Made by a program: the position numbers and the translations under genes. The notes under the pieces are model-generated. The model saw only the letters and a list, made by a program, of their open reading frames with translations, was not told the DNA's origin and did no database searches. Shown here one piece after another: positions 31,508-42,879 of a stretch of DNA of 64,000 bases. Each line of letters starts with the position of its first letter. Within the stretch, counting starts at the first letter, position 1. The stretch comes from Nemertoderma westbladi (Eukaryota; Xenacoelomorpha; Nemertodermatida; Nemertodermatidae): NCBI GenBank assembly GCA_032718475.1, contig JAUCBJ010009058.1:1-64000 (forward strand), given 5' to 3'.

Positions 31508-31824
31508 TGGTGTGGTCCCTTTCTGGCACCCATCTCCAATATTTTTCATGCTGTGGTCCCTTTCTGGCACCCATCTCCAATATTTTTCATGCTGTGGTCC
31601 CTTTCTGGCACCCATCTCCAGTATTTTTCGTGCTGTGGTCCCTTTCTGGCACCCAATCTCCAGTCTTTTTCGTGGTGTTGTCCCTTTCTGGCACCAATAT
31701 CCAGTATTTTTCGTGTTGTGGTCCCTTTCTGGCACCCATCTCCAATATTTTTCATGTTGTGGTCCCTTTCTGGCACCCATCTCCAATATTTTTCATGCTG
31801 TGGTCCCTTTCTGGCACCCATCTC
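31508..31824. repeat. 41-bp minisatellite, left part
   Basis: About eight units of GTGGTCCCTTTCTGGCACCC plus ATCTCCAATATTTTTCATGCT. The unit contains no stop codon in several frames and 41 is not a multiple of 3, so overlapping open frames appear on both strands. These are artefacts of the repeat. The array continues at 32,995 after a solo LTR. Confidence 0.95.
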
Positions 31825-32994
31825 TGTTCGCGCTTTTAGACCTTTAGCAGTTTAACCTGCCAATTTTAGTTGTCCTTTTGTTTATAAATCGACTTTAGCC
31901 TATATCAATTATTTAATGTACTGAAGTTACATCAGCCGAAGCCAGTCTGTGCGCGATCATTCACCCACAGTTGAGGGAGACTGGATTCGGATGCTTTGAT
32001 AGTGATTGCAGTGTAGACCTACTATATTATTCGATTGATCGTTACTATATAATCTCTGACAATTTCGGGGAAATATTAACAGTTCCTTTAGGACGTGGCG
32101 CTTTAGTATAAAAACAGAGTTATGACTTATACTAATCACAACTAGATGGCCAAAGAGTTTCGTAAAAAGCGCATTCTTTAGGAGATGCTTTATTAACCTT
32201 CACACTACTTCACACGACATCACACTACTTCACACTACTTCGCACTGATCTGCCGATCGTCACTGAATTTGATCATATATAAGGAGGATCGCAACTGACA
32301 CATGTAGGGATTATGAAATAGCATTTAATTCACACAAAAACCACTATAAAGTAAGTCGCAGTTGCTACCGGTAAACCTGTTCCTCTCACCTTCAGTAATC
32401 AAGAAGATTGGGGGTTTTATGATTATTTCTCGGTATTCTCCAAATATATCAGCAATATACATCAATATAACAACAATTAATGACAGAAGTAAAATAATGC
32501 GGTGAACAGTCAGTATGTGTTACTTATGCAGTGTTCCATGTGTAGCAATGTTGAATTGCGTTGAGTATGATCAGCAATGTTTCAGGTTAATAGTTTTACG
32601 TTCTTATAATCAAAGCCATCAGATGTTTAGGCCAAAGTCTGAAACTTCCACAACAGAAGTACAGAAGAATTCCAAGCCGGTTCTGAGGCTCAGAAAAAGG
32701 TAAACAAAGACCGTAAAGCATTGCGCGGGTTTCCATAGGCCCCTGTCCAACATAAATTGAAAATCGCTTTGATTGGCTGAATAGGCAGAACAAAGAGGTT
32801 CCACGTCTACAGGAAATCAGCTGACAGATTTCGTCATCTGAGCTCCAATCTCTTCCCGTCACGTAGGGGAACAAATTCATGGCTATTTTAGAGTATTCTG
32901 CGCATTGCGGAAAAAATGACTTGTTATGTCCGCAAAACCACCTACACTGCGCATTGCGGGAAAATTAATTGTTTTGTCCGCAAAAGCTTTTACA
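31825..32994 (-). mobile_element. Solo LTR, related to the BEL/Pao-like element, inserted in the array
   Basis: On the minus strand it begins TGTAAAAGCTTTTGCGGAC and ends AAAAGCGCGAACA, matching the ends of the complete element's LTR. It is about 1,170 bp. Internal blocks also match (for example the GCGCATTGCG and GTTTAACCTGCCAA regions), but with clear divergence. The flanks are ATCTC at 31,820-31,824 and ATCTC at 32,995-32,999, which is a 5-bp target duplication lying within the 41-bp unit. It is a solo LTR left by recombination between two LTRs. Confidence 0.88.
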
Positions 32995-35900
32995 ATCTCC
33001 ATTATTTTTCGTGCTGTGGTCCCTTTCTGGCACCCATCTCCAATATTTTTCATGCTGTGGTCCCTTTCTGGCACCCATCTCCATTATTTTTCGTGTTGTG
33101 GTCCCTTTCTGGCACCCATCTCCAATATTTTTCATGCTGTGGTCCCTTTCTGGCACCCATCTCCTTTATTGTTCGTGCTGTGGTCCCATTCTGGCACCCA
33201 TCTCCAGTATTTTTCGTGCTGTGGTCCCTTTCCTTTCTGGCACCCATCTCCCCTCTCAGGTATTTTTCGAGCAGCTGTTATCCCCTTCAGGCACCCATCT
33301 CCAGTATTTTTCGTGCTGTGGTCCCTTTCTGGCACTCAGCGCCATTATTTTTCGTGCTGTGGTCCCTTTCTGGGACCCATCTCCAGTATTTTTCGTGCTG
33401 CGGTCCCTTTCTGGCACCCATCTCCAGTATTTTTCGTGGTATTGTCCCCTTCAGGCACCCATGTCCAGTATTTTTCGTGCTGTGGTCCCTTTCTGGCACC
33501 CAGCGCCATTATTTTTCGCGCTATGTTCCCTTTCTGGCATCCATCTCCAGTATTTTTCGTGCTGTGGTCCCTTTCTGGCACCCATCTCCAGTATTTTTCG
33601 AGCTGTGGTCCCCTTCTGGCACCCATCTCCAGTATTATTCGTGCTGTGGTCCCTTTCTGGCACCCATCTCCATTATTTTTCGTGCTGTGGTCCCTTTCTG
33701 GCACCCATCTCTAGTATTTTTCGTGCTGTGGTCCCTTTCTGGCACCCATCTCCATTATTTTTCGAGCTGTGGTCCCTTTCTGGCACCCATCTCTAGTATT
33801 TTTCGTGCTGTGGTCCCTTTCTGGCACTCAGCGCCATTATTTTTCGTGCTGTGGTCCCTTTCTGGGACCCATCTCCAGTATTTTTCGTGCTGCGGTCCCT
33901 TTCTGGCACCCATCTCCAGTATTTTTCGTGGTATTGTCCCCTTCAGGCACCCATGTCCAGTATTTTTCGTGCTGTGGTCCCTTTCTGGCACCCATCTCCA
34001 GTATTTTTCGAGCTGTGGTCCCCTTCTGGCATCCATCTCCAGTATTATTCGTGCTGTGGTCCCTTTCTGGCACCCATCTCCATTATTTTTCGTGCTGTGG
34101 TCCCTTTCTGGCACCCATCTCTAGTATTTTTCGTGCTGTGGTCCCTTTCTGGCACCCAATCTCCAGTCTTTTTCGTGGTGTGGTCCCTTTCTGGCACCAA
34201 TCTCCAGTAATTTTCGTGCTGTGGTCCCTTTCTGGCACCCATCTCCAGTATTTTTCGTGCTGTGGTCCCTTTCTGGCACCCAATCTCCAGTCTTTTTCGT
34301 GGTGTGGTCCCTTTCTGGCACCAATATCCAGTATTTTTCGTGCTGTGGTCCCCTTCTGGCACCCATCTCCAGTATTTTTCGTGCTGTGGTCCCCTTCTGG
34401 CACCCAATCTCCAGTCTTTTTCGTGGTGCGGTCCCTTTCTGGCACCCAATCTCCAGTCTTTTTCGTGGCGTGGTTCCTTTCTGGCACCAATCTCCAGTAT
34501 TTTTCGTGCTGTGGTCCCCTTCTGGCACCCATCTCCATTATTTTTCGTACTGTGGTCCCTTTCTGGCACCCATCTCCAGTAATTTTCGTGCTGTGGTCCC
34601 TTTATGGCACTCAGCACCATTATTTTTCGTGCTGTGGTCCCTTTCTGGCACCCATCTCCAGTATTTTTCGTGCTGTGGTCCCTTTCTGGCACCCATCTCC
34701 AGTATTTTTCGTGCTGTGGTCCCTTTCCTTTCTGGCACCCATCTCCCATCTCAGGTATTTTTCGAGCAGCTGTTGTCCCCTTCAGGCACCCATCTCCAGT
34801 ATTTTTCGTGCTGTGGTCCCTTTCTGGCACTCAGCGCCATTATTTTTCGTGCTGTGGTCCCTTTCTGGGACCCATCTCCAGTATTTTTCGTGCTGCGGTC
34901 CCTTTCTGGCACCCATCTCCAGTATTTTTCGTGGTATTGTCCCCTTCAGGCACGCATGTCCAGTATTTTTCGTGCTGTGGTCCCTTTCTGGCACCCATCT
35001 CCAGTATTTTTCGTGCTGTGGTCCCTTTCTGGCACCAATCTCCAGTATTTTTCGTGCTGTGGTCCCCTTCTGGCACCCATCTCCAGTATTATTCGTGCTG
35101 TGGTCCCTTTCTGGCGCCCATCTCCATTATTTTTCGTGCTGTGGTCCCTTTCTGGCACCCATCTCCAGTAATTTTCGTGCTGTGGTCCCTTTCTGGCACC
35201 CATCTCCAGTATTATTCGTGCTGTGGTCCCTTTCTGGCACCCATCTCCATTATTTTTCGTGCTGTGGTCCCTTTCTGGCACCCATCTCCAGTAATTTTCG
35301 TGCTGTGGTCCCTTTCTGGCACCCATCTCCAGTATTTTTCGTGCTGTGGTCCCTTTCTGGCACCCATCTCCAGTCTTTTTCGTGGTGTGGTCCCTTTCTG
35401 GCACCAATATCCAGTATTTTTCGTGCTGTGGTCCCTTTCTGGCACCCATCTCCAGTCTTTTTCGTGGTGTGGTCCCTTTCTGGCACCAATATCCAGTATT
35501 TTTCGTGCTGTGGTCCCTTTCTGGCACCCATCTCCAGTCTTTTTCGTGGTGTGGTCCCTTTCTGGCACCAATATCCAGTATTTTTCGTGCTGTGGTCCCT
35601 TTCTGGCACCCAATCTCCAGTCTTTTTCGTGGTGTGGTCCCTTTCTGGCACCAATATCCAGTATTTTTCGTGCTGTGGTCCCCTTCTGGCACCCATCTCC
35701 AGTATTTTTCGTGCTGTGGTCCCCTTCTGGCACCCAACTCCAGTATTTTTCGTGCTGTGGTCCCCTTCTGGCACCCATCTCCAGTAATTTTCGTGCTGTG
35801 GTCCCTTTCTGGCACCCATCTCCAGTCTTTTTCGTGGTGTGGTCCCTTTCTGGCACCAATATCCAGTATTTTTCGTGCTGTGGTCCCCTTCTGGCACCCA

Positions 35901-36248
35901 TCTCCAGTATTTTTCGTGCTGTGGTCCCCTTCTGGCACCCAATCTCCAGTCTTTTTCGTGGTGTGGTCCCTTTCTGGCACCCAATCTCCAGTCTTTTTCG
36001 TGGTGTGGTCCCTTTCTGGCACCAATCTCCAGCATTTTTCGTGCTGTGGTCCCCTTCTGGCACCCATCTCCATTATTTTTCGTGCTGTGGTCCCTTTCTG
36101 GCACCCATCTCCAGTAATTTTCGTGCTGTGGTCCCTTTCTGGCACCCATCTCCAGTATTTTTCGTGCTGTGGTCCCTTTCTGGCACCCAATCTCCAGTCT
36201 TTTTCGTGGTGTGGTCCCTTTCTGGCACCAATCTCCAGTATTTTTCGC
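32995..36248. repeat. 41-bp minisatellite, main part, with higher-order duplications
   Basis: About 79 units of the same 41-bp repeat, ending where the sequence changes to GCTTTAAAATTTTC. Variant units recur as blocks: the GGCACTCAGC variant with its neighbours lies at 33,331, 33,823 (492 bp later, 12 units) and 34,826 (about 1.5 kb after the first). The CGAGCAGCTGTT variant lies at about 33,270 and 34,765. Units of 42 bp (CACCCAATCTCCAG) and 40 bp also occur. Confidence 0.95.
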
Positions 36249-37021
36249 TTTAAAATTTTCAAAAGTTATTATGGCTCACTAAAATTAATTTATTTGCGGT
36301 ATATAGAAGTTTTTTGGATGCTGATCACGATTATAGACAAGTAGCACAAATTTAATATTCAAAACTCACTACTATATCAACCTGATTGGGACGCTGATCA
36401 CGAATATGAAACCCCAAAATATCGTATTATCCAACTAAATTCGATTTTTACCCTTACTTATTTTTACTTTTACGCTACTTCTATTTTTTTGCCCCGCCAG
36501 AGAGAAGCACCAAATACGATAGTTGCGTTACCAACACGAATGATTTTTAATGAGTTGCATCGTGAATTGCGACCATGAAAAGAAGTATAGCTTCAGAATT
36601 ACAAAACCAAAGGCACAATTTATAGTTTGTAATTTTTTACTACTTGTACTTTTCGTTTCTGGGGCACCAGAATGGTACCAAAATTGGTTTTGCATTACCA
36701 GAAATATTTATAACTAGTTTTATCGTGATCAGCGACCTCGAAAATGCTTATACTATCTACTATCAAAATTTAAATTTTTGAGCCAAGTTCTAAAAAAGTT
36801 CTAAAATGACCCCCCCCCCCCCCCCCCCCGGGCCAGAAAGGGTTAATTCCCCTTGCGACTCTGTACTACAGAGTTTCCAACACTAATATAATTGCAAGCC
36901 ATCTCATTTCCTATTATAACTCTTCATAGCCTGCCGTACAATGTTAGTTTGTTTGTTTGTTTAATCTCCACATTCCTTATGCATTTCGTACACACTCATA
37001 ATAATTAACTACTCACACTCC
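36249..37021. other. Non-coding, with a run of 20 C
   Basis: No gene seen. A run of 20 C at 36,810-36,829 is followed by GGGCC and, at 36,843, TTAA. GCTGATCACGA occurs repeatedly (near 36,320, 36,393, 36,727 in either orientation). Confidence 0.4.
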
Positions 37022-37168
37022 ACTTCACCGTACTTATATTTGTCCTCGGTTACTGCCATTTCTCTGGTTATGGGGCAGTTATATCGATAACATTTATAAC
37101 TTGAAACGGGGAATAAAAGTGAGCAAAATCGTTCTGGAACAGACCCCTAGGGGATCGAAAATCGTATT
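37022..37168 (+). repeat. Dispersed repeat family R2, copy 1
   Basis: 147 bp including ACTTATATTTGTCCTCGGTT and CAGACCCCTAGGGGATCG, with about 93 percent match by eye to 43,942-44,091. The class is unknown. Confidence 0.75.
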
Positions 37169-38342
37169 TACTTACTAACCGTTTATATCTTACTAAAACG
37201 GTTTTCAAATTTGGAATCTTGATAAAAAGCTACACTAGATGAAATAGAAAATAAAGGTGCCCCCCCCCCCTCCCCCCTCACCCTCACCCTTAAGTTGCAA
37301 GAAAATTATTTTTTTAAAAATATCTCAATTAAATATATCGCGAGTATATTAATATCAATCTTATATCAACATATAAATATAAATATCGAGTGTTGAAACA
37401 ATTAACCTAATTAATTAACATTCACTCGCGTTCGGGAGTCACGATGCTTTTACTTGCGATATATTACTTCTTTGGATGTTTGTCGTTGTTCTCGCGATAT
37501 TTTCCAATATCTCGAATTATTAAGAGGACCGCCATTTATTACCATCACTAAATTGCATAACTTACTTAAATTTTACCACCTAACTGTGTTAAAAAAAAGC
37601 AAAAAATTAAGCTGTTCGTTTTTTACTATTAAAACAGCACGAAACAATATATATTGAATTATTGGTTGCTATAAGCTGCTCGTTGTTACTATTAAAATTG
37701 AAACAAAATAATCCCAATTTATAGTGACTACTAGGATAGCGATCATCACCACCATCGCACCATACCATAATACTGTAGGTATTACTGTAGTTAGTTGTCC
37801 ATGTTTGTTCAATGAACCCGAACATTCCGACTGCTCACTAACTAGATGTTACGATAACGGGATCTGGTGAAAAATTCTGATTGGACCATACACCCTAGTC
37901 GCAGACGATTCTTATTGGACAATAAATTTCCCTCTAATCAATCTCTGCATCAGCTGCTATGGTTTATGGGGTTTGGATTTCCAGTTGGCTCATTCTTATA
38001 ACAACATTGGGGCCTTAGTTTCTCCTTTAGAGTTCCGAATAATCCAAGAGGTTGGCCGGGTTTATTCAGATGTCTGAAATTGAAAAATAAAAGCTATAGT
38101 AGTTCATATTTTGGTGCATTTTTTGGTTCGGTTTATTATTTTATTTCATTAAAAAATTATATTCCAAAAATTAAGGAATTCAGTAATAGAACAAATATCT
38201 TTATAATTTTTCTTAATGATATCACCCGGATGCAAATTGCCAATTGGGTGTCCTTTCAGCCTTCCCATTGAGTTAATGTTAAATTAATTGAAAAATGAGT
38301 GCATGACTAAAAATTTTACTGTAAACTGTATTCCTAAATTTA
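37169..38342. other. Non-coding, no feature seen
   Basis: AT-rich. Contains a C-run at 37,260-37,270 and short uninformative open frames only. No exon with splice sites and a family match was recognised. Confidence 0.4.
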
Positions 38343-38393
38343 GTTTATTGTTTTGGTTAGAAAAGCCTGCCATTATAACCTGCTACTTTCCTT
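38343..38393 (-). repeat. Dispersed short repeat, copy 3
   Basis: On the minus strand it reads AGTAGCAGGTTATAATGGCAG, shortly followed by AACCAAAACAATAAAC. Same family as 31-81 and 9525-9573. Confidence 0.45.
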
Positions 38394-39369
38394 TAAAAGG
38401 TACCTTAAATGGTGAATTCAGAAATTACATATTCGCGAAATTAAGTTGATATGTTAAAATAGGCTGACATGACACCCCAATTGGTAATATGCCATCCGGA
38501 TATCAAAAAGACGCCATAAACTAATAAGTTCAACGGATATGCGTTTTATATAATTTACAGGATACAAGAATTATATTTCCAGTCGTAGCGCAATTAGCTT
38601 AACCAAATTATTTACATACAGTAAGTATATCGGTGTTCACTCAGTTACTCACTTAAGTGCGAGGTAGGCTAAATTCCTGAGCAGTAGTCCTGATAACAGG
38701 AGGATTAATATGTTACCCCATAATGGAAGGTCAGTGATTCCAAGTAGTTCTAGAACTTCTTTGTTGGTAACTATACCATTAGGATTGGTTGAACATGACT
38801 CTGGGAACATGGTAAGATTTCTATCTCTATGGCAGCTAAAAACGGAAAAATAGAAACTCAGCTATGGTAGCCTCCTTCCTCCTTACAGCAGAACGCATTT
38901 GTGGTACTACTGTAACTCAACGGTGCTGTAGACAAGTTAGTAAATGTAGATTAGGCAGGTTAGTCAAGGTTAAAATCATTTTAAAAAATAACGCCCACCC
39001 CCAAGAACGTGGGGGGGGGGGGGGGGGGGGGCTGTGCTGCAACACCGGTACTGTACCCGTTCATACTGTACCCGTGCGTTTAACAGCAATTACTCCCACC
39101 TTATATGATCACCACCATAGTATTCCAGTTGGTTTAGCGCTTGATTGGAATAATGTATGATTGACAGAAATCGAAACCATCGAAGCCAGACAGGAAGGTG
39201 CGTTATAAAGAATCCACCAAGTAACATCGATGCAACGCAAAATACAATAGCAACTGTAACTGCTTCTAGAAAACCTAAACACGATGCACTGATGAGCAGA
39301 CCTATTCCCTATAAATATAACATGTTTAAATGCACCACGTAATGTTGTAGGGGGGATTCCTCCCTGACC
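38394..39369. other. Non-coding, with a run of 21 G
   Basis: No gene seen. A run of about 21 G lies at 39,011-39,031, and a 98-codon frame across it is not credible as protein. Confidence 0.4.
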
Positions 39370-39870
39370 TGCATAAAGCCGCTGCTATTTTTGAAGATCA
39401 GACCTTGAAACTTTCAGCTCTAAGCCTTCGGGGCAAATAACTCACCCTGGTTTGCCACAAACAGGTTGAGTGTCGCAGTAGACCTAAGTTCAGATATGGG
39501 GTCCATCACCCACAATTACTCTTGATATGATCCACCATTGGCTATGAAGCTCGTTTGCAGCACCATGCCCTACACACTTACTGCCAGGTGCAGGTCGCAG
39601 TAAAGTGCACTCAGTAGGGAAATTAGAGAAGAGAACTGTACTCCTGACCAGCCATTGGTAGATTATCGTCTGCCTGGTCGGGCTATATACCCACCCCTAG
39701 TAGCCGATTACATGTATATTTAACCCAGGTCCAAGGGGCGTCTTATCCCAGAATATGCCATTAGGTATGCAGCCACAAATGGCACCTCCTCATTATGCTA
39801 AATGGAGGTCGCAATTTTTCTGGATCAATGATCCACAAGAACTGAACTAACTGCAGGTCAGGGGTCAACG
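39370..39870 (-). pseudogene. 5' fragment of the non-LTR family, inverted
   Basis: This block is roughly the reverse complement of 40,640-41,060. Shared words include ATCATTGATC, GGCTGCATA, TGGGATAAG, CTTGGTCCTGG-like sequence, GTGATGGAC and TTGCCCCGA. The plus-strand copy leads into an endonuclease frame, so this appears to be the untranslated 5' part of a second, opposite insertion. The two copies flank the ABCG exon. Confidence 0.6.
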
Positions 39871-39910
39871 GTTAAATAAAAATATATAAAATCGCTTATT
39901 AAGAGTTCAA

Positions 39911-39994
39911 ACATACAACATATACAAAACATACAACATATGCAAAACATACAACATATACAAAACATACAACATATACAAAACATACAAAACA
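39911..39994. repeat. 18-bp microsatellite-like repeat
   Basis: About four to five units of ACATACAACATATACAAA. Confidence 0.85.
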
Positions 39995-40086
39995 TCACGC
40001 AACACAAGTGAACGAACTATTTGCCCTCGTAAATATATAATGTTGATTCTCAATTAAATTGTGTTTTCTATAATATTCCTAATTCT

Positions 40087-40153
40087 CGTTTATTGTTTTG
40101 GTTCCTTTAACCCCGCCTATGTTCCAGCTTCTTTACTAACCTCGTAACCTGCC
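40087..40153 (-). repeat. Dispersed short repeat, copy 4
   Basis: On the minus strand it contains GCAGGTTACGAGG and, about 40 bp later, AAAGGAACCAAAACAATAAA. The spacing between the two conserved parts is longer than in the other copies. Confidence 0.4.
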
Positions 40154-40272
40154 TACAAGTAGGCGTAGGTGTAGGTGTAGCGTTTACCCCCCATTTTAAA
40201 GAGCCATCTCACCATAATCTTCTACTACTAGGATTAATTAATTACCTGAAATTACTAGGATTAATTAATTAC

Positions 40273-40565
40273 CTGAAATGTTGAAGCGTTCAACAGTAAT
40301 ACAGTCCAGGTACCAAAGAAGATTCCAAGATAGGCAGCGTCCGTAGAAGCATAAAGACCAACGACCCAGTAGGCGACGCAGACAAACACACTGGGAAGAA
40401 ATACGATAAGCGGAGCTTCGCTCGTGAGTTTGGCTAAATAATAGGCTGATAGTCGGTAGGAACCGCTGGAACGTTCTTTGTTGATTACTTTACGTTCTAC
40501 GGGAACTAGGGGAAATAATAAAAACATTGAATAATTCAGGTCCGTTGTCATTCCTCCAACCAAAT
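40273..40565 (-). CDS. ABCG-family transporter exon, transmembrane domain part
   Basis: A 293-nt exon bounded by an acceptor (TTTATTTTTTACAACAG, ending at 40,566) and a donor (CAG|GTAATT, after 40,273). It encodes 97 codons of an ABC2-type membrane domain as found in ABCG half transporters. It carries the hallmark FPLVPVERKVINKERSSGSY, then RLSAYYLAKLTSEAPL, then helices with VFVCVAYWVVGLY. In the family this follows the ATP-binding domain and holds the first intracellular loop and helices 2 to 4. No ATP-binding exon was found within the window, so this is one exon of a longer gene or a stray exon. The exon starts in phase with two leading bases and ends in phase 0. A copy of the donor region lies 26 bp downstream. 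Confidence 0.8.
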
Positions 40566-40639
40566 CTGTTGTAAAAAATAAATATGTGTGTCAAGTGGAT
40601 AACGATTGCGTCTTATAAAGAAATTACCCGCCATAACGT

Positions 40640-42240
40640 AGGTCAGGTCAGGTATTCTAGGTCATTGATCAAGAAAACTTGCCACCTCCATGCAGCATAA
40701 AGGAGGTACCACCTGTGGCTGCATATACCCTCTTACTTGGGCAAATCTGGTCCTGTAACTAGGACCCCCTTCGTTCTGGGATAAGGACGCCCTTGGTCCT
40801 GGAATAAGGACCCATATACTTCGACTTCTTCAGATACTCCTTGACTCAAATACTTCTTCCATACACTGCGACATGCACCTGGCAGCAGGGGTACAGGGCA
40901 TGGTCCAGCAGATGAGCTGCACAGCCAATGGTGAGTCATGTGCGTCAGAGTAGGTATGGGTGATGGACCTCAAATCTGACTCCACTGCGACACCCACCCT
41001 GTGGAATGGCAAACCAGGGTGTAGTATTTGCCCCGAGAGCTGACTCGGCAAAAAAGCACCCCCCAACCACCACTATGGATTACATTAGTAATGCGGAGGT
41101 CAGGCCACTAGAGGCCAGTGGAATTACCGGACACAATTAGCCTCACAGGCGTCATTTATCTCCTGACGGGCTGGGCTGCCTGTCTCACCCCCTACTGGAG
41201 AGAGAGCGGCCAACAATTATGTAAGTCCCTTTCCTGATGGCCATTCTGGCCCAAACCCTGGGTCACCGGGGAGGCCAGATTGTGAGGGGAGATTGATTCT
41301 GGGGTTGGATGCTACTCTCATGTTCCACCCCGACCAACCAAGCCATTGGTGAATTTGAGGCAAATCACTAGACTAGCCTCAGTTAACACCCTAACACTCG
41401 GGTCCCCAATGCGACAAGGTGAGCTGACTGCCTTGGCAGATAAGCGTTATCTTAGCGCAGTGGGTATTCAAGAGCACCGAATGCAGACTGGACAGACTGA
41501 TGTGGTTCTGATTAAGGACATGGGGGGCGGTTGGCGACTCGCCCTCGCATCAGCAGATGATAGTGGCAATGATGGAATTGGTCTATTGATGAATCCAACT
41601 GCACATGCACCATTGGACATAATAGACCAAATCTCTAACCGCATCATCCGTTGCCACTTCTCATGTTATGGAAGACTGGCTAAAAAGTTTCCTACGGTGG
41701 TTCTGATTGTGTGCTACTCTCCAACTAGTGTTGCCCCAGTAGAGGGCCGATTATTTAGAGATACAGTAGTTCTAGTACTCCTCTATGGGAGTCTATGCTG
41801 GGCTCTAACTGCTGAGGACACAAAATCTCTGGATGGCACATTCACAAGAATGCTACACCGGGTTCACTGTGTCAAGTAAAATGCACACATCTCCAACCAG
41901 ACATTATATAACATAGGATTTGTATCATTGGTCCCCTCAAGGTTGACACTAGAACAAAGCCGCCTCCGCTTTGCAGGACATTGCTTTCGCCGTGAGGACC
42001 AGCCAGTGCATAATCTTGTGCTTTGACGGCCTCATGGAGTGAATAAGCATGGTGGACAGCCCATGACTTTCTTGAGACGCATCTTAAAGGACAGAGGCCT
42101 TGGAGATGTGGATGATCTAGAAAATGTCATGGGTGATAGGGAGTTAGTTGTGGTGGCGCAATTTTGTCGACAAGCCGGCACAGCATTCTTAAAAATGCAG
42201 CTGCAATGCAGCATGCCGATCCTAGTAGTACCCGCCATAA
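40640..42240 (+). pseudogene. Non-LTR retrotransposon with the whole RT deleted
   Basis: The 5' untranslated part lies at 40,640-41,345. From 41,346 the frame reads an APE-type endonuclease start (TALADKRYLSAVGIQEHRMQ, GIGLLMNP, RIIRCHFS, VVLIVCYSPTSVAP). At about 41,750 it jumps to LFRDTVVLVLLYGSLCWALT, part of the C-terminal domain of copy B, so RT and most of the endonuclease are gone. The remainder, to about 42,240, matches the family tail (LRFAGHCFRRED, HGGQPMTFLRRILKD) with stops, and ends GATCCTAGTAGTA. It is an internally deleted copy with both ends, and its family matches copies A and B. Confidence 0.8.
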
Positions 42241-42608
42241 CGGCTCATGGTGTGATTGGAGGCTTTTAAGGGCACTACAAGGGCAACAGAGAACACTTCT
42301 GCGGAATAATTTATCTGGGGTAAAGTAAGCTCAAAGAGCGAAGCGAACGAAAGCACAAAATGTTTACGAAAAGGGTCGGTAAAGAATTATAATAATATTG
42401 AGCAATCCGAACTGAAAACCGTTGTTTCGTTTCCGATTAATTATCAAAATACTCAATGTTGCTAAGAGTGATGCTTCAAGGAAGTTTGTTTACCAAAAAG
42501 TTAATAAAAAATATAAGTATACAGATACTTAGAAAAATAATGAAGATAAAAACCAAAAAGGGAGACAGACAACAACTCATGTACATCAATCAAAATCGAA
42601 AACATTAG
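42241..42608. other. Non-coding between the retroelement and the terminal exon
   Basis: AT-rich, no gene seen. It is downstream of the poly(A) signal at 42,609-42,614 in the minus-strand reading. Confidence 0.4.
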
Positions 42609-42614
42609 TTTATT
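42609..42614 (-). terminator. Poly(A) signal AATAAA
   Basis: AATAAA on the minus strand, about 70 bp after the stop codon of the putative terminal exon at 42,682. Confidence 0.45.
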
Positions 42615-42681
42615 ATGTTATTTTAAAATATAACACTATTTTAACTCCTCCCAAAGAAAAGGTGTTAAACAATCAAATACA

Positions 42682-42879
42682 TTATTTTTCATCTCCCTCT
42701 TCCTTACTGCGTGAACCAGAATCGTACTTCGAGATATACTTACTTCCAGTTATATAGCGATTTGGTGGCACCATTGCAAAGCTGCCTATACAAGGATTCC
42801 AAGATGTAAAAACATTTGAAATTGGGTTGGAAATAGCCGAAGGCATTTGAATGTTGCAAATATTTGCTTCCGCTACAGG
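42682..42879 (-). CDS. Putative terminal exon, unknown protein
   Basis: The frame opens right after AATAG at 42,880 and runs 65 codons to TAA at 42,682, with an AATAAA signal about 70 bp further. The peptide starts PVAEANICNIQMPSAISNP, contains SFAMVPPNRYITGSKY and ends in an acidic/basic tail (SRSKEEGDEK). The acceptor has a weak pyrimidine tract, which lowers confidence. It begins in phase 0 and so could follow the exon at 53,466-53,614, which ends in phase 0 on the same strand, about 10.6 kb upstream. No family was recognised. Confidence 0.4.
   Translation of the reverse strand, partial: PVAEANICNIQMPSAISNPISNVFTSWNPCIGSFAMVPPNRYITGSKYISKYDSGSRSKEEGDEK

Noticed and set aside
32916..36344. 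Several long overlapping frames on both strands (up to 672 codons)
   Set aside because: All are readings of the 41-bp unit, which lacks stops in several frames.
38864..39160. A 98-codon frame with a poly-Gly run
   Set aside because: The Gly run comes from 21 consecutive G bases. No family likeness.
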